64,000 bases of DNA, taken from contig NZ_JACVUP010000005.1 in NCBI RefSeq assembly GCF_016625195.1, forward strand, positions 124,001 to 188,000, in the 5' to 3' direction. A program made the position numbers and the translations under genes. This document shows, one piece after another, positions 47,441 to 58,703 of this stretch; within the stretch, counting starts at the first letter, position 1; each line of letters opens with the position of its first letter. This DNA comes from Erwinia sp. S63. GTDB lineage: Bacteria > Pseudomonadota > Gammaproteobacteria > Enterobacterales > Enterobacteriaceae. The notes under the pieces were generated by a model that saw only the letters and a list, made by a program, of their open reading frames with translations, made no database searches and was not told where the DNA came from.

Positions 47441-49213
47441 ATGCAGGGAAATTCAGCCGCGTCTGCCGTTAATACCAACCCGCTTTTGAGCGACTCCTGG
47501 TTTCGTAGCCAGCTGTATGGTCTCGACCGCACCGCCGATGATTTTCCTCGCGTTCGTCAGGGTGAGCTGGCTGATGTGCTGGCCAGTAATGCCGGGCTAC
47601 AACAGTTCGCCCAGCCGGTAATTAAACAGCTGGCGCAGAAACTGGCGGAAAAACAATCCGTAGTGATCCTTTCTGATGCCACCGGTCTGGTATTGAACAC
47701 CTTTGGCGACATGCAATCGATGGAGAAAGCGCAGCGATTTGCACTCGCCCCCGGCAATTTGTGGAGCGAATGCGGGCGCGGCACCAATGCAATTGGCACC
47801 GCGTTAGCCATTGACGATGGCTGTGAAATTGAAGGCCAGCAGCATTTTCTGACGCTGAATCAGGGACTCTACTGCGCCGCCATGCCACTGCAGATGCCCA
47901 ACGGACAGATTGCCGGCGTACTGGATATCTCCGGTCCCGCGCACTTCCCTCATCCGCAAACGTTTCAGTGGGTCAAGGCCGCCGCTAAACAGATCGAGTA
48001 TTTGTGGGTAAAACAGAGTCTGCATCCCCAACAATGGTTGATGAGCCTGCACGTTGAGCAGCACGGCATTGATACCAGCGATGAGCTGCTGCTGGTGTTC
48101 TCCGATAATGTGCTCACCGCCGCAAACCGCCTGGCGATGCGTGAACTGGATCTCACCACCGAGCAGTTGGGCACCCTGACATTCCAGCAGCTGTTTGATC
48201 AGCTGGAACAGCAGGCCAACACCATTCCTCTACCTATTCATTTTGCCCAGCAGCGCTATTACTTCCGCCTGCGTGCACCGCACCGCACGCATTTCGCCAC
48301 ACCGAGCGAACCCAGTGTCGATCTTCCCTTCTCACTGGGTCGTGATGGCGAGAAAATGGTGCGTCTGATGAATGCCGGTGTGTCGTTGTGCATTCACGGT
48401 GAAACCGGCAGCGGTAAAGAGTATGTCAGCCGTGCGCTGCATCAACAGAGTCGCTGGCGTGAGGGAAAATTTGTCGCCATCAACTGCGCTGCTATCCCGG
48501 AAGCGTTGATTGAATCAGAGCTATTTGGTTATCAGCCTGGCGCCTTTACCGGAGCCAGCAAAAATGGCTACATCGGTAAAATCCGCGAAGCCGATGGTGG
48601 CGTGCTGTTTCTTGATGAAATTGGAGATATGCCGCTGGCGCTACAAACCCGTTTGCTGCGCGTGCTGCAGGAAAAAGAGGTCGCGCCGCTCGGTTCCAGC
48701 CGCAGCTGGCCAGTGAATTTTGCCGTGATCTGCGCCACGCATCGTGATTTGGCGCAGCGTGTGACCGAGGGCGAGTTCCGTGAGGATCTTCTCTATCGCT
48801 TGCAGGAATTTTCCATGACCATCCCGCCGTTGCGTGCCTGGCCAGATATCGAAGACTTCATTGGTCGGTTATGGATTGAGTTGGGCGGCGCAGATCGCGA
48901 TATCCAGCTTTCCCCAGCACTGCTGACATCACTGGCACAATTGCCATGGCCCGGCAACGTGCGCCAATTGCGCAGTCTGTTGCGCGTTCTGCTGGCGTTA
49001 GCGGATGAAGGGGAAGAAGTCACCGATGTGCATTTACCGGCCGAGTATCGCCGCGCAACGGTGCTACCGGTGGAGGACAGACAAAGCCATGATGAGCGAT
49101 TAATCAGCGAAACGCTGCAACGCTTCAATGGCAATATCAGTAAAACGGCGGAGGCATTAGGTGTCGCGCGCAGCACGCTTTATCGCCGTGCCGCACGCGA
49201 CAAACGCGATTAA
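47441..49213 (+). CDS. Sigma-54-dependent activator, AcoR-like
   Basis: This 590-residue regulator has a GAF-type sensor domain (about residues 40-180, with [20 protein letters not shown]), a central AAA+ domain with Walker A GETGSGKE (about residue 320), the sigma-54 contact loop GAFTGA and Walker [14 protein letters not shown], and a C-terminal Fis-type helix-turn-helix ([20 protein letters not shown]). This is the AcoR layout (activator of acetoin or aldehyde/alcohol operons). The signal is unknown. The start at 47441 is preferred for its GAGG six bases upstream; in-frame ATGs at 47405 and 47429 lack such a site. Its stop overlaps the convergent yajQ stop. Confidence 0.9.
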   Translation: MQGNSAASAVNTNPLLSDSWFRSQLYGLDRTADDFPRVRQGELADVLASNAGLQQFAQPVIKQLAQKLAEKQSVVILSDATGLVLNTFGDMQSMEKAQRFALAPGNLWSECGRGTNAIGTALAIDDGCEIEGQQHFLTLNQGLYCAAMPLQMPNGQIAGVLDISGPAHFPHPQTFQWVKAAAKQIEYLWVKQSLHPQQWLMSLHVEQHGIDTSDELLLVFSDNVLTAANRLAMRELDLTTEQLGTLTFQQLFDQLEQQANTIPLPIHFAQQRYYFRLRAPHRTHFATPSEPSVDLPFSLGRDGEKMVRLMNAGVSLCIHGETGSGKEYVSRALHQQSRWREGKFVAINCAAIPEALIESELFGYQPGAFTGASKNGYIGKIREADGGVLFLDEIGDMPLALQTRLLRVLQEKEVAPLGSSRSWPVNFAVICATHRDLAQRVTEGEFREDLLYRLQEFSMTIPPLRAWPDIEDFIGRLWIELGGADRDIQLSPALLTSLAQLPWPGNVRQLRSLLRVLLALADEGEEVTDVHLPAEYRRATVLPVEDRQSHDERLISETLQRFNGNISKTAEALGVARSTLYRRAARDKRD

Positions 49214-49701
49214 TCGCGGAAGTTTTTGAACTGGAATGGCTGGCCGAGGTTGCCACCGCGCACCAGCGCCATCGCACCCTGCAAATCGTCGCGTGATTTA
49301 CCGGTCACGCGCAGCTCTTCACCCTGAATCTGCGTCTGCACTTTCAGCTTGCTGTCTTTAATCAGCTTCACCAGCTTTTTAGCGATATCGCTTTCGATAC
49401 CTTTTTTCAGCTTGGCTTCCACGCTCCAGCTTTTTCCGCTGTGAATAATCTCTTCTGGCACTTCAATCGCTGCGCCTTCAATACCGCGTTTCAGCAGCTT
49501 TTCACGCAAAATATCCACCAGCTGTTTAACCTGGAAATCAGATTCACTGGTGATTTTGATGGTCTCATTCTTTTCGTTGAGCTCAATGCTGGCGCTCACG
49601 TTGCGGAAATCGAAACGGGTTGAGATCTCACGGCTGGCGTTCTCCACCGCATTACGCACTTCCGGCAGTTCGACTTCGGAAACGATATCGAAAGATGGCA
49701 T
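49210..49701 (-). CDS. yajQ: YajQ family cyclic-di-GMP-binding protein
   Basis: This 163-residue protein of two ferredoxin-like domains (start [20 protein letters not shown], later [20 protein letters not shown]) matches E. coli YajQ. Xanthomonas and Pseudomonas members bind cyclic-di-GMP and influence virulence genes; E. coli YajQ binds nucleotides, and its role is less clear. The start at 49701 is supported by AGAAGAA upstream and homologue length. It converges with the sigma-54 activator gene, overlapping by a few bases at the stops. Confidence 0.94.
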   Translation of the reverse strand: MPSFDIVSEVELPEVRNAVENASREISTRFDFRNVSASIELNEKNETIKITSESDFQVKQLVDILREKLLKRGIEGAAIEVPEEIIHSGKSWSVEAKLKKGIESDIAKKLVKLIKDSKLKVQTQIQGEELRVTGKSRDDLQGAMALVRGGNLGQPFQFKNFRD

Positions 49702-49826
49702 CTTTTCTTCTCCTGATACTAAAGTGACATGCATAATACGCATCTTGTGGCGCTAATTAAACACGATACGCAGAAAGCTATACTTAATGTTGTCGTGAAA
49801 TTGAGAACCCGTCAGCGGGAGGCAAA

Positions 49827-50747
49827 ATGAAAATTACCGTGTTGGGTTGTGGCGCCCTGGGTCAGATTTGGCTCGCCGCGCTCGCACGTCAGGGACATGA
49901 GGTTCAGGGCTGGTTGCGAGTACCACAGCCCTATTGCTCGGTGAACGTGATTGATCCGCAAGGCCATGTCAGCAATCACACGTTTATCGCCAACGATCCA
50001 CTGTTTCTTGCCGAAACCCAGCTGTTGCTAGTGACACTGAAAGCGCCACAGGTTTCCCCGGCAGTCAAAAACCTGCAAAGCATCCTGCCTGCTCATGCTG
50101 CCATTTTATTATTGCACAATGGCATGGGCACGCTGGAAGAGCTGAAGGAGCTGCAGCAACCGCTGCTGCGCGGCATTACCACCCACGCGGCGATGCGCGA
50201 TGGCACGGTGATCAAACACGTTGCGCAAGGTATCACGCATATCGGTCCCACCGGACGCGAAAGTGCAGCGATGAGCGACATCGCCGATATCCTGCATCAG
50301 GCGCTGCCGGACGTGGCCTGGCACGACAACATTGCATCTGCCAGCTGGCGCAAACTGGCGGTGAACTGTGTGATCAATCCGCTTACCGTTGAACACGATT
50401 GCCAGAACGGTGCCCTGCGCGCCTGGCCGGAGCAAATTGCCACACTGTGCGAAGAGATTGCCTGGGTGATGGAGCGTGAAGGCCAGCACATTGCGGTCGA
50501 TAACCTGCGCGACATCATTTATGACGTGATTGACAGCACCGCAGCGAATACCTCCTCAATGTTGCAGGATGTACGCGCACAGCGACTGACAGAAATTGAT
50601 TACATCACCGGCTACCTGTTGCGCCGCGCTCGCGCCCAGGGCATTTCACTGCCGGAGAACACCCGTTTGTACGATCTGATTAAACGCAAGGAGTCCCAAT
50701 ATGAGCGCGACCGCATCGGTTCTGGTTTGCCTGGCACATGGCAGTGA
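49827..50747 (+). CDS. panE: 2-dehydropantoate 2-reductase
   Basis: PanE reduces ketopantoate to pantoate with NADPH in pantothenate and CoA synthesis. The 306-residue protein has the Rossmann motif [11 protein letters not shown] at residues 7-17, a conserved TLKAPQV block, and the catalytic lysine in [14 protein letters not shown]. The GAGG site lies before ATG 49827. The 3' end overlaps yajL by 47 bases in another frame, an arrangement also known in E. coli. Confidence 0.95.
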   Translation: MKITVLGCGALGQIWLAALARQGHEVQGWLRVPQPYCSVNVIDPQGHVSNHTFIANDPLFLAETQLLLVTLKAPQVSPAVKNLQSILPAHAAILLLHNGMGTLEELKELQQPLLRGITTHAAMRDGTVIKHVAQGITHIGPTGRESAAMSDIADILHQALPDVAWHDNIASASWRKLAVNCVINPLTVEHDCQNGALRAWPEQIATLCEEIAWVMEREGQHIAVDNLRDIIYDVIDSTAANTSSMLQDVRAQRLTEIDYITGYLLRRARAQGISLPENTRLYDLIKRKESQYERDRIGSGLPGTWQ

Positions 50748-51312
50748 AGAGATTGAAGCTGTCACCACTATCGACCTGCTGGTCCGCGCCGGCTTAAGCG
50801 TCACCACCGCCAGTGTCGAAAGTGATGGCACGCGCGAGATCGTCTGCTCACGCGGCGTGCGCCTGCTGGCCGATGCGCCACTGGTTGAGGTGGCGGATAA
50901 CGATTATGACGCCGTGGTGCTGCCTGGTGGCCTGAAGGGCGCAGAGACGTTCCGCGACAGTCCATTGCTGGTGGAGACGGTGCGCCAGTTTCACCTGGCA
51001 GGGAAAATCGTTGCCGCGATTTGTGCCGCACCTGGCACGGTGCTGATTCCGCACGATCTGTTCCCGGTGGGCAACATGACCGGTTTTCCTGGCTTGCGCG
51101 ACACCATACCTGACAAACACTGGATGGATCGCCGTGTGGTATGGGATCCGCGCGTCAACCTGCTATCCAGCCAGGGGCCAGGCACTTCGATTGATTTTGC
51201 ACTGAAGCTGATTGATCTGCTGGTGGATAAAGAGAAAGCGCGTGAAGTGGCGTCACAGCTGGTGTTAGCAGCGGGGATTTATAACTATCAGGAATTTGAA
51301 GAGCGCGAATGA
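50701..51312 (+). CDS. yajL: DJ-1/PfpI family oxidative-stress chaperone YajL
   Basis: YajL is a homologue of human DJ-1 that protects proteins from oxidative damage; deglycase activity has been claimed and disputed. The 203 residues contain the nucleophile elbow [11 protein letters not shown] with Cys108, the partner glutamate Glu17 in [11 protein letters not shown], and C-terminal [13 protein letters not shown]. The first ATG at 50701 overlaps panE, giving coupled translation. It is followed by a shared terminator with thiI. Confidence 0.94.
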   Translation: MSATASVLVCLAHGSEEIEAVTTIDLLVRAGLSVTTASVESDGTREIVCSRGVRLLADAPLVEVADNDYDAVVLPGGLKGAETFRDSPLLVETVRQFHLAGKIVAAICAAPGTVLIPHDLFPVGNMTGFPGLRDTIPDKHWMDRRVVWDPRVNLLSSQGPGTSIDFALKLIDLLVDKEKAREVASQLVLAAGIYNYQEFEERE

Positions 51313-51338
51313 AAAAGGCCGCCAACCTGGCGACCTTT
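51312..51338. terminator. Bidirectional terminator yajL / thiI
   Basis: The stem AAAGGCCGCCA / TGGCGACCTTT with one mismatch and a three-base loop lies between convergent genes, with A-rich and T-rich flanks. Confidence 0.75.
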
Positions 51339-51381
51339 CATCAATCAATCCACTGGGTGCGCCGGTGTGCGCACGCCAGGC

Positions 51382-52830
51382 TTACGGACGATAAACCTTC
51401 ACGTTTTTAAAGCCCTGCTCATGCAGATACAGCGCCTGTAAACGGCTCATCACGCCGCGATCGCAATACAGCAACCAGGTTTTGTTCTGATCCAGATCGC
51501 CAAACTGCGTGCTCAATTTGTAGAACGGCAGAGATTTCACATCTACGCCTTCCAGCGCCAGCGGTGATGCCTCTTGCTCATCCACAGAACGGATATCCAG
51601 CACCACATCATCCGCGGTGAATGAGACCACGGTCTCGACTTCCACCACTTCTTCCTGTGCCTTCTCCGCGATTTCACGGATATCGACGTTGCTGGCTTCC
51701 TGCACCATGCGATTGAGGATCTCGAAATCGAAGTTTTGCTCTTCTGCTTCGATCTTCGCCTTCACAGCTTTCACCGTAGGGCTTTTCGAAATCACACCGC
51801 AGTATTCCGGCATGGTTTTGGCGAAATCTTCGGTGCCGATATGGCGCGCTAAATCGATGATGTGCTCTTTATCATGCGAGATCAACGGACGCAGGATCAG
51901 GGTATCCGAGGCGTTATCAATCAGACGCAGGTTGGTCAGTGTCTGGCTCGATACCTGACCCAGCGCTTCACCGGTTACCAGCGCCTGCACGCCGTAACGC
52001 TCAGCAACCATTGATGCCGCACGCACCATCATGCGTTTCAGCACCACGCCCATCTGGCCGTCATCCACTTTCTCAAGAATCTCGCCCACCACCGGCTCGA
52101 AATTGATCGCCACAAAGCGCACGCGATGCGAACGACCATAACGCTGCCACAGATAATGCGCGACCTGACGGACGCCGATTTCATGCGCGGCACCGCCGAG
52201 GTTGAAGAAGCAGTAGTGCACGCGACAGCCACGACGCATCAGCATATAGCTGGAGACGCCGGAGTCGAAGCCGCCTGAGATCAGCGACAGCACATCTTCT
52301 TGCGTCCCGATGGGGAAACCACCCAGCCCTTCATAACGGCCGGTGATCAGCAGCAGACGATCGTCTTCGATCTCGAGATTGACTGTCACATTGGGATTTT
52401 TCAACTGCACGCGTGCAGTCTCAATGTGCTGATTGAGACCACCACCCACGTAACGCTCAACATCAATCGAGCTGAAGCTGTGCTTGCCACGACGCTTCAC
52501 GCGCACGCAGAAACTTTTCCCTTCCAGACGTTCACGGTTCAGCGCCAGAGCCTGCTCGAAGATATCGTGCATATCGGTGTAAGGCTGATCTTCAACCTCC
52601 AGTACATGGTGAATACCGGGGATACGCGTCAGCTCATCGATAACGACGGTACGCAGCGCTTCTTTTTTAGCGCGTACTTCAATATGGTCCCAGTGACGCA
52701 CCACGGCGATTTCGTCGTCGACAGTACGCAGGGTATTGCGGATGTTACCGGTCAGGATCTTGATAAAGCGCAGACGCACCGACTGACTTTTGATGGTGAT
52801 TTCAGGGAAGAGCTTAATGATAAACTTCAT
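51382..52830 (-). CDS. thiI: tRNA 4-thiouridine and thiamine thiazole sulfurtransferase ThiI
   Basis: ThiI uses sulfur from IscS to make s4U8 in tRNA and supplies sulfur for the thiazole of thiamine. The 482-residue protein has an N-terminal ferredoxin-like and THUMP domain (about residues 60-165), a PP-loop ATPase domain with [17 protein letters not shown], and a C-terminal rhodanese domain with the essential Cys456 ([14 protein letters not shown]). The length equals that of E. coli ThiI. It is divergent from xseB. Confidence 0.97.
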   Translation of the reverse strand: MKFIIKLFPEITIKSQSVRLRFIKILTGNIRNTLRTVDDEIAVVRHWDHIEVRAKKEALRTVVIDELTRIPGIHHVLEVEDQPYTDMHDIFEQALALNRERLEGKSFCVRVKRRGKHSFSSIDVERYVGGGLNQHIETARVQLKNPNVTVNLEIEDDRLLLITGRYEGLGGFPIGTQEDVLSLISGGFDSGVSSYMLMRRGCRVHYCFFNLGGAAHEIGVRQVAHYLWQRYGRSHRVRFVAINFEPVVGEILEKVDDGQMGVVLKRMMVRAASMVAERYGVQALVTGEALGQVSSQTLTNLRLIDNASDTLILRPLISHDKEHIIDLARHIGTEDFAKTMPEYCGVISKSPTVKAVKAKIEAEEQNFDFEILNRMVQEASNVDIREIAEKAQEEVVEVETVVSFTADDVVLDIRSVDEQEASPLALEGVDVKSLPFYKLSTQFGDLDQNKTWLLYCDRGVMSRLQALYLHEQGFKNVKVYRP

Positions 52831-53063
52831 GGCGACACAGCTTCGTTGGGCAAATAAGTGCTAAAACCATCGGCACTTAACTGGTAAAATCATATAATTA
52901 CGGGTAACGCAGAGGCGCCCGCATCCGAGGCGCAAAAGTATACCACCTTTGTCAGATGACCGCTTCTGCAACCGCAATCACATTCATTATTTTGCTAATT
53001 AATCCTCGTCGGCTACCATGACCGATTGCAAGATGATTCCTAACCTGTGAGTCGACACTGATT

Positions 53064-53306
53064 ATGCCGAAAAAAGCCGAAGCGCCAGCCAGTTTTGAAA
53101 GCGCATTACAGCAGCTGGAACAAATCGTCAGCCGTCTGGAAAGTGGTGAGCTGCCGCTGGAAGAAGCACTGAACGAATTTGAACGCGGCGTACAGCTGGC
53201 ACGCACCGGTCAGCAAACCCTGCAGCAGGCCGAACAACGCGTGCAGATTCTGCTCAGCGACGACAAAGATGCCGCGCTCGCCCCGTTCACGCCGGAAAAT
53301 GACTGA
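53064..53306 (+). CDS. xseB: Exodeoxyribonuclease VII small subunit
   Basis: XseB is the 80-residue helical-hairpin subunit of ExoVII, which degrades single-stranded DNA from both ends with XseA. It begins [20 protein letters not shown] and carries [20 protein letters not shown]. It is the first gene of the xseB-ispA-dxs operon. Its stop overlaps the ispA start by one base (TGATG). Confidence 0.96.
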   Translation: MPKKAEAPASFESALQQLEQIVSRLESGELPLEEALNEFERGVQLARTGQQTLQQAEQRVQILLSDDKDAALAPFTPEND

Positions 53307-54205
53307 TGGATTTCGCCAAATTACTCAACGCGTATCACGAACGCGTCAATCTGGCGTTGACACGCTTAATAGATCCACTTCCTTTTCAGAGTTCTCCTCT
53401 GGTGCAATCCATGCAATATGGGGCACTATTAGGCGGTAAGCGTCTGCGTCCATTTTTGGTTTACGCCACGGGCGAGATGTTAAAGGCCGATGCGGCCAGT
53501 CTGGATGCCCCGGCCGCTGCCGTAGAGTGCATTCATGCTTACTCTCTGATTCATGATGATCTGCCCGCGATGGATGACGATGCGTTACGTCGCGGACAGC
53601 CAACCTGCCATATAAAATATGGTGAAGACACAGCAATTCTCGCTGGTGATGCGTTGCAAACCCTGGCGTTTTCGATTCTGGCCGATGAGCCGATGCCCGG
53701 CGTCAGCCCGCAAGATCGCATTGCGATGATCTCCGAACTGGCTCAGGCCAGCGGTGTGGCAGGCATGTGCGGTGGCCAGGCGCTGGATCTCGCCGCAGAA
53801 GGCAAGCACATCGACCTCGCCCAGCTCGAGCAGATTCATCGTCATAAAACTGGCGCTTTGATTCGCGCTGCAGTGCGTCTTGGCGCATTGACGGCGGGTG
53901 AACGTGGCCGTGCGGCACTTCCGGTCCTGGATACCTACGCCAACGCCATCGGACTGGCGTTTCAGGTGCAGGATGACATTCTTGATGTGGTGGGCGATAC
54001 CGCGGTGCTGGGCAAAACTCAGGGCGCGGATCAGGCATTGGGTAAGAGCACTTATCCGGCGCTGATGGGACTGGATAATGCCCGCAGTAAAGCGTGGGAT
54101 CTTTATCAGGAAGCACTGGGTGCGTTAGAAATCCTGGCGGCACAGTCCTACAACACCACCGCATTACAAGCACTGGCAAGCTTCATAATTGAACGCGATA
54201 AATAA
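53306..54205 (+). CDS. ispA: Farnesyl diphosphate synthase
   Basis: IspA condenses dimethylallyl/geranyl diphosphate with isopentenyl diphosphate to form farnesyl diphosphate for undecaprenyl and quinone side chains. The 299-residue protein shows the first aspartate-rich motif DDLPAMDDD (Asp84, Asp85, Asp90), the [14 protein letters not shown] block at residue 43, and the second motif [11 protein letters not shown]. It is translated from an ATG overlapping xseB, and dxs follows 19 bases later. Confidence 0.97.
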   Translation: MDFAKLLNAYHERVNLALTRLIDPLPFQSSPLVQSMQYGALLGGKRLRPFLVYATGEMLKADAASLDAPAAAVECIHAYSLIHDDLPAMDDDALRRGQPTCHIKYGEDTAILAGDALQTLAFSILADEPMPGVSPQDRIAMISELAQASGVAGMCGGQALDLAAEGKHIDLAQLEQIHRHKTGALIRAAVRLGALTAGERGRAALPVLDTYANAIGLAFQVQDDILDVVGDTAVLGKTQGADQALGKSTYPALMGLDNARSKAWDLYQEALGALEILAAQSYNTTALQALASFIIERDK

Positions 54206-54224
54206 CTTTCATAATGAGTCTCTG

Positions 54225-56090
54225 ATGAGTTTTGATATTGCAAAATACCCGACACTGGCATTAGCGAGCACGGTTCAGGAATTACGTTTACTACCGAAAG
54301 AAAAACTTCCGGTACTGTGTGACGAGCTGCGTCAGTATCTGCTGGATAGCGTGAGCCGATCTTCCGGCCACTTTGCTTCGGGTCTGGGCGTCGTCGAACT
54401 AACAGTCGCGCTGCATTATGTTTATAACACCCCGTTTGACCATTTAGTGTGGGACGTTGGTCATCAAGCCTATCCGCACAAAATTCTGACTGGACGCCGC
54501 GATCGTATCGGCACTATCCGCCAGAAAAATGGCCTGCATCCGTTCCCGTGGCGCGGCGAAAGTGAATACGACGTATTGAGCGTCGGTCACTCATCGACCT
54601 CGATCAGCGCCGGATTGGGCATGGCGGTTGCCGCTGAACGTGAAGGTAAAGGGCGTCGTACCGCCTGTATTATTGGTGATGGCGCCATTACCGCGGGCAT
54701 GGCGTTCGAAGCCATGAACCACGCAGGCGACATCAAACCTGACATGCTGGTGATCCTCAACGACAACGAGATGTCGATCTCGGAAAACGTTGGCGCACTC
54801 AATAATCGTCTGGCACAGATTCTCTCAGGCAAAACTTACTCACGGCTGCGCGAAGGCGGCAAGCGCGTGCTGGGCGGGCTCCCTCCGATCAAAGAGCTGG
54901 TGAAGCGCACCGAAGAGCACCTGAAAGGCATGGTGGTGCCGGGCACGCTGTTTGAAGAGCTGGGCTTTAATTACATCGGTCCGGTTGATGGCCACGATGT
55001 GCTGACGCTGGTGAGCACGCTGAAGAATATGCGTGACCTGAAAGGCCCGCAGTTCCTGCACATCATGACCAAAAAGGGCAAAGGCTACGCGCCTGCCGAA
55101 CAGGATCCTATCGCCTGGCATGCGGTACCGAAGTTCGATCCGGCCAGCGGTTCTCTGCCGAAAAGCGCGCCGGGCCTGCCGAGCTACTCGAAGATTTTCG
55201 GTAGCTGGCTGAGCGAAATGGCCGCTGACGACCCGCGTTTGATGGCGGTGACGCCGGCGATGCGTGAAGGTTCTGGCATGGTCAGCTACTCTCGTGACTA
55301 TCCTCAGCAGTACTTTGATGTAGCGATTGCCGAGCAGCACGCGGTGACCTTCGCCGCAGGCATGGCGATTGGCGGTTATAAGCCGGTAGTGGCGATTTAT
55401 TCCACCTTCCTGCAGCGCGCTTACGATCAGCTGATTCACGATGTGGCGATCCAGAAACTGCCGGTGCTGTTCGCTATCGATCGCGGCGGCATTGTTGGCG
55501 CTGATGGACAAACGCATCAGGGCGCATTTGATATCGCCTTCCTGCGCTGTGTGCCCGAAATGGTGATCATGACGCCAAGCGATGAAAACGAATGCCGCCA
55601 GATGCTCTACACCGGCTATCACTATCAGGCTGGTCCAAGTGCAGTACGCTATCCGCGCGGCACTGGCACCGGTGCCACGCTGGAGCCGTTGGCCAGCCTG
55701 CCGCTGGGCAAAGGCATTGTGAAGCGCCGTGGTGAAAAGCTGGCGATCCTCAACTTCGGTACGCTGTTGCCTGAAGCACAGGCTGCCGCTGAAGCGCTGA
55801 ACGCCACGCTGGTAGATATGCGTTTTGTGAAGCCACTGGATGAAGCCTTGATTGCCGAACTGGCCACCAGCCATGATTCACTGGTGACGCTGGAAGAAGG
55901 TGCCATCAAAGGCGGAGCCGGTAGCGGCGTCAACGAATACGTGATGGCGAAACGTCTGCGTGTGCATGTGCTGAACCTCGGCCTGCCAGATGAATTTATT
56001 CCGCAGGGCACGCAGGAAGAAGTTCGTCAGGATTATCAGCTGGATGCCGCCGGTATTCAGCAGCAAATCACTGACTGGCTGGCACAGTAA
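54225..56090 (+). CDS. dxs: 1-deoxy-D-xylulose-5-phosphate synthase
   Basis: Dxs joins pyruvate and glyceraldehyde-3-phosphate, with thiamine diphosphate, at the entry of the MEP isoprenoid pathway and toward thiamine and pyridoxal synthesis. The 621 residues include [10 protein letters not shown], the ThDP/magnesium motif [20 protein letters not shown] with NDNEMSIS, and the transketolase-type [20 protein letters not shown]. The start at 54225 ([20 protein letters not shown]) equals E. coli; the upstream ATG at 54189 is inside ispA and rejected. Confidence 0.98.
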   Translation: MSFDIAKYPTLALASTVQELRLLPKEKLPVLCDELRQYLLDSVSRSSGHFASGLGVVELTVALHYVYNTPFDHLVWDVGHQAYPHKILTGRRDRIGTIRQKNGLHPFPWRGESEYDVLSVGHSSTSISAGLGMAVAAEREGKGRRTACIIGDGAITAGMAFEAMNHAGDIKPDMLVILNDNEMSISENVGALNNRLAQILSGKTYSRLREGGKRVLGGLPPIKELVKRTEEHLKGMVVPGTLFEELGFNYIGPVDGHDVLTLVSTLKNMRDLKGPQFLHIMTKKGKGYAPAEQDPIAWHAVPKFDPASGSLPKSAPGLPSYSKIFGSWLSEMAADDPRLMAVTPAMREGSGMVSYSRDYPQQYFDVAIAEQHAVTFAAGMAIGGYKPVVAIYSTFLQRAYDQLIHDVAIQKLPVLFAIDRGGIVGADGQTHQGAFDIAFLRCVPEMVIMTPSDENECRQMLYTGYHYQAGPSAVRYPRGTGTGATLEPLASLPLGKGIVKRRGEKLAILNFGTLLPEAQAAAEALNATLVDMRFVKPLDEALIAELATSHDSLVTLEEGAIKGGAGSGVNEYVMAKRLRVHVLNLGLPDEFIPQGTQEEVRQDYQLDAAGIQQQITDWLAQ

Positions 56091-56152
56091 TCCCCTCCCC
56101 GCTCCTGCTGCTATGCTTAGGGCATTCCTAACGCATAAGAGCAGGAGCTCCC

Positions 56153-57127
56153 ATGAAAACCATTCGTTTAGGCCAAACCGACTTACAGGTTTCGCGTCTC
56201 TGTTTAGGCTGCATGACTTACGGCGATCCGATGCGCGGCAATCACGCATGGACCCTGCCCGAAGAGAGCAGTCGACCGCTGATCAAAAAGGCGCTGGACG
56301 CGGGCATTAACTTTTTCGACACCGCCAACAGCTACTCCGATGGCAGCAGTGAAGAGATTGTCGGGCGTGCGCTGAAAGATTTCGCCCAGCGCGATCAGGT
56401 TGTTGTCGCCACCAAAGTCTATTTCCCGCTCAGCAACCTTTCTCAGGGCCTGTCACGTCAAAACATCCTGCAATCCATCGACGATAGCCTGACGCGTCTC
56501 GGCATGGAGTACGTTGACCTGCTGCAGATTCATCGCTGGGATTACGACACGCCGATCGAAGAGACGCTTGAGGCACTGAACGAGGTGGTGAAAGCGGGTA
56601 AAGCACGCTACATCGGCGCTTCTTCGATGCATGCTGCGCAGTTCGCTCAGGCGCTGGATCTGCAAAAGCAGAATGGCTGGGCGCGTTTTGTCAGCATGCA
56701 GGATCAGTACAACCTGATTCAACGCGAGGAAGAGAACGAAATGCACCCGCTGTGTGAACGTGAAGGCATCGCGGTGCTGCCGTGGAGTCCGCTGGCGCGC
56801 GGCAAATTGACACGCCCATGGGGCGAAACCACGGCGCGTTCGGTATCGGATAACGTGATGGATAAACTCTATACCGGCACCGAAGAGAACGATGCGGCGA
56901 TTGCAGAGCGTCTGGCGACCATTGCCGCCGATAAAGGCGTGACGCGTGCACAGGTGGCGCTGGCGTGGCTGCTGCATAAACCGGTGGTCACAGCGCCGAT
57001 TATCGGTGCATCACGCGAGCAGCAGTTTGCGGAATTGGTGAAGGCGGTGGATGTGGAGCTGAGTTCAACGGAAATCGCTGAGCTGGAAACGGTGTATCAA
57101 CCGCATCCGGTGGTGGGATTTGAGTAG
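56153..57127 (+). CDS. yajO: Aldo/keto reductase YajO
   Basis: This is a 324-residue NADPH-dependent aldo/keto reductase with the catalytic tetrad in FFDTANSYSDGSSEEI (Asp, Tyr), VVVATKVYFP (Lys) and LLQIHRWDYDTPIEE (His), and the C-terminal cofactor block APIIGASREQQF. The E. coli orthologue has been linked to 1-deoxyxylulose 5-phosphate formation and thiamine synthesis, consistent with its place after dxs. AGGAG precedes ATG 56153. It is separated from dxs by 62 bases. Confidence 0.94.
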   Translation: MKTIRLGQTDLQVSRLCLGCMTYGDPMRGNHAWTLPEESSRPLIKKALDAGINFFDTANSYSDGSSEEIVGRALKDFAQRDQVVVATKVYFPLSNLSQGLSRQNILQSIDDSLTRLGMEYVDLLQIHRWDYDTPIEETLEALNEVVKAGKARYIGASSMHAAQFAQALDLQKQNGWARFVSMQDQYNLIQREEENEMHPLCEREGIAVLPWSPLARGKLTRPWGETTARSVSDNVMDKLYTGTEENDAAIAERLATIAADKGVTRAQVALAWLLHKPVVTAPIIGASREQQFAELVKAVDVELSSTEIAELETVYQPHPVVGFE

Positions 57128-57192
57128 CGGTAAATTTGCGCAATAAATTGCGCCGCTACCGTAAAAATCTGTAGCGGCGCGATTCATCGCGC
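57124..57192. repeat. Pair of inverted GTAGCGGCGC palindromic repeats
   Basis: The minus strand of 57124-57160 reads GGTAGCGGCGCAATTTATTG and onward. On the plus strand 57171-57192 reads GTAGCGGCGCGATTCATCGC and onward. The two copies face each other, like a REP pair (BIME), between convergent yajO and pgpA. The first copy matches the element at 44513 almost base for base in its core. Confidence 0.8.
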
Positions 57193-57200
57193 AATGTGAA

Positions 57201-57701
57201 TTAAAGCACCAGCCCCAAGCCATACAAAATCGCGGCGGAAATCACGCCCGCGATAATGTCATCGACCATAATGCCCATGCCGCCATGCACGTTCTGATCA
57301 AACCAGCGAATCGGCCAGGGTTTCCACATATCAAAGATGCGGAAGATGACAAAGCCGGCCAGCACCCACTGCCAGCTCATTGCCGGAATGGCCATCAGCG
57401 TAATCCACATGCCGATAAACTCATCCCAGACGATGCTGCCGTGATCGTGCACACCCATGTCTTTCGCCGTGCGATGGCAGAGATAAACGCCCACGCTGAT
57501 ACCAATCAGTACCAGCAGAGAATAGATCTGCAGTGGCAGAAACGTCATCAACCACCAAAACGGAATCGCCGCAATCGAACCGGCAGTACCCGGCATGATC
57601 GGGCTCAGGCCACTGCCAAAACCGATTGCCAGCAGATGCCATGGATTGCTCAGGCGCAGGCGGCTTTTCGCCACATCTTTACTTCGCATTAAAGTGATCA
57701 A
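57201..57701 (-). CDS. pgpA: Phosphatidylglycerophosphatase A
   Basis: PgpA removes phosphate from phosphatidylglycerophosphate to give phosphatidylglycerol at the inner membrane. The 166-residue protein has several membrane spans, the family motif [20 protein letters not shown] with the metal-binding acidic residues, and [20 protein letters not shown] with [14 protein letters not shown]. The first 23 bases overlap the end of thiL, the same arrangement as in E. coli, which supports the start at 57701. Confidence 0.95.
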   Translation of the reverse strand: MITLMRSKDVAKSRLRLSNPWHLLAIGFGSGLSPIMPGTAGSIAAIPFWWLMTFLPLQIYSLLVLIGISVGVYLCHRTAKDMGVHDHGSIVWDEFIGMWITLMAIPAMSWQWVLAGFVIFRIFDMWKPWPIRWFDQNVHGGMGIMVDDIIAGVISAAILYGLGLVL

Positions 57702-58656
57702 ATCCCTTGTGATTAAAGCTCCGCGGCTTGCCGTTTTCCAGCAGCGTCAACCCATCAGCTTCAGGCGCAATCTGCCCGATGCAGGTGTAAGACACGCCAA
57801 GATGAGCCAGCGCCACGTCCAGCGCACCACGATTCACTTCCGGCACGGTAAAGCACAGCTCGTAATCTTCGCCGCCGCTTAAGGCCCAGGTCAGCACCTG
57901 TTCCGGCTCAAAATGATCGCGCAAGGCCGCGGACAGCGGCAACGCTTCCAGATTGAGACGCGCACCCACGCGGCTGGCGGTGAGAATATGGCCGAGATCG
58001 GCAATCAAACCATCGGAGATATCAATCGCCGAGGTCGCCAGATTGCGCAGTGCCTGGCCCTGTAGCACGCGTGGCATCGGGCGCAGATGGCGCTTAATCA
58101 ATACTTCATGCACGGCTGGATCGTTCAGGCGATGACGATGTTGCAGCAGTGACAGGCCCGCCGCACTGTCACCCAGCGTACCGGTAACAAAGATCCAGTC
58201 GCCCGGTTTGGCACCCGAACGCTTTAATGCGCGTCCTGTCGGCACCAGACCGTGAATACCCAACGTCAGGCTCAGCGGTCCGCGTGTGGTATCACCGCCA
58301 ATCAGCTGCATATCGTAATAATCCAGCAGCTCAAACAGGCTATCGCTGAATGCCGCCAGCCAGCTTTCATTCACTTCAGGCAAGGTAATCGCCAGCGTCA
58401 ACCACGCCGGATCGGCACCCATTGCCGCCAAATCACTGAGATTCACGGCCAGTGCTTTGTAACCCAGATCGGCAGGATGGATATCACGCAGGAAGTGCAC
58501 GCCCGCCACCAGCGTATCGGTGCTAATGGCCAGCGTCTGTTTTTCGGGCACGTTCAGTAACGCACAGTCGTCACCAATTCCCTTCTCCACATCGCGGCGG
58601 GAGCTGGTAACGCGGTTAAAATAACGTGCGATCAGTTCGAATTCACCACAGGACAT
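57679..58656 (-). CDS. thiL: Thiamine-monophosphate kinase
   Basis: ThiL phosphorylates thiamine monophosphate to the active diphosphate cofactor. The 325-residue AIR-synthase/PurM-fold enzyme has the N-terminal start [20 protein letters not shown], the metal/ATP-binding [10 protein letters not shown] and [16 protein letters not shown], the [16 protein letters not shown] block and [14 protein letters not shown]. It overlaps pgpA. A terminator-like hairpin separates it from nusB. Confidence 0.97.
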   Translation of the reverse strand: MSCGEFELIARYFNRVTSSRRDVEKGIGDDCALLNVPEKQTLAISTDTLVAGVHFLRDIHPADLGYKALAVNLSDLAAMGADPAWLTLAITLPEVNESWLAAFSDSLFELLDYYDMQLIGGDTTRGPLSLTLGIHGLVPTGRALKRSGAKPGDWIFVTGTLGDSAAGLSLLQHRHRLNDPAVHEVLIKRHLRPMPRVLQGQALRNLATSAIDISDGLIADLGHILTASRVGARLNLEALPLSAALRDHFEPEQVLTWALSGGEDYELCFTVPEVNRGALDVALAHLGVSYTCIGQIAPEADGLTLLENGKPRSFNHKGFDHFNAK

Positions 58657-58673
58657 AAGTCAGGTCTCAATGA

Positions 58674-58698
58674 GAAAAAGGCCGGTAAACCGGCCTTT
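58674..58698 (-). terminator. Hairpin after nusB
   Basis: The stem AAAGGCCGG / CCGGCCTTT has a four-base loop and a T5 tract on the minus strand. It lies between nusB and thiL, so thiL-pgpA may depend on readthrough or on a promoter of its own. Confidence 0.8.
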
Positions 58699-58703
58699 CG
58701 CAT

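Noticed and set aside
54840..55874. Long minus-strand ORF (344 residues) within dxs
   Set aside because: It is antisense to dxs with Arg/His-rich low-complexity content; dxs is complete and strongly conserved.
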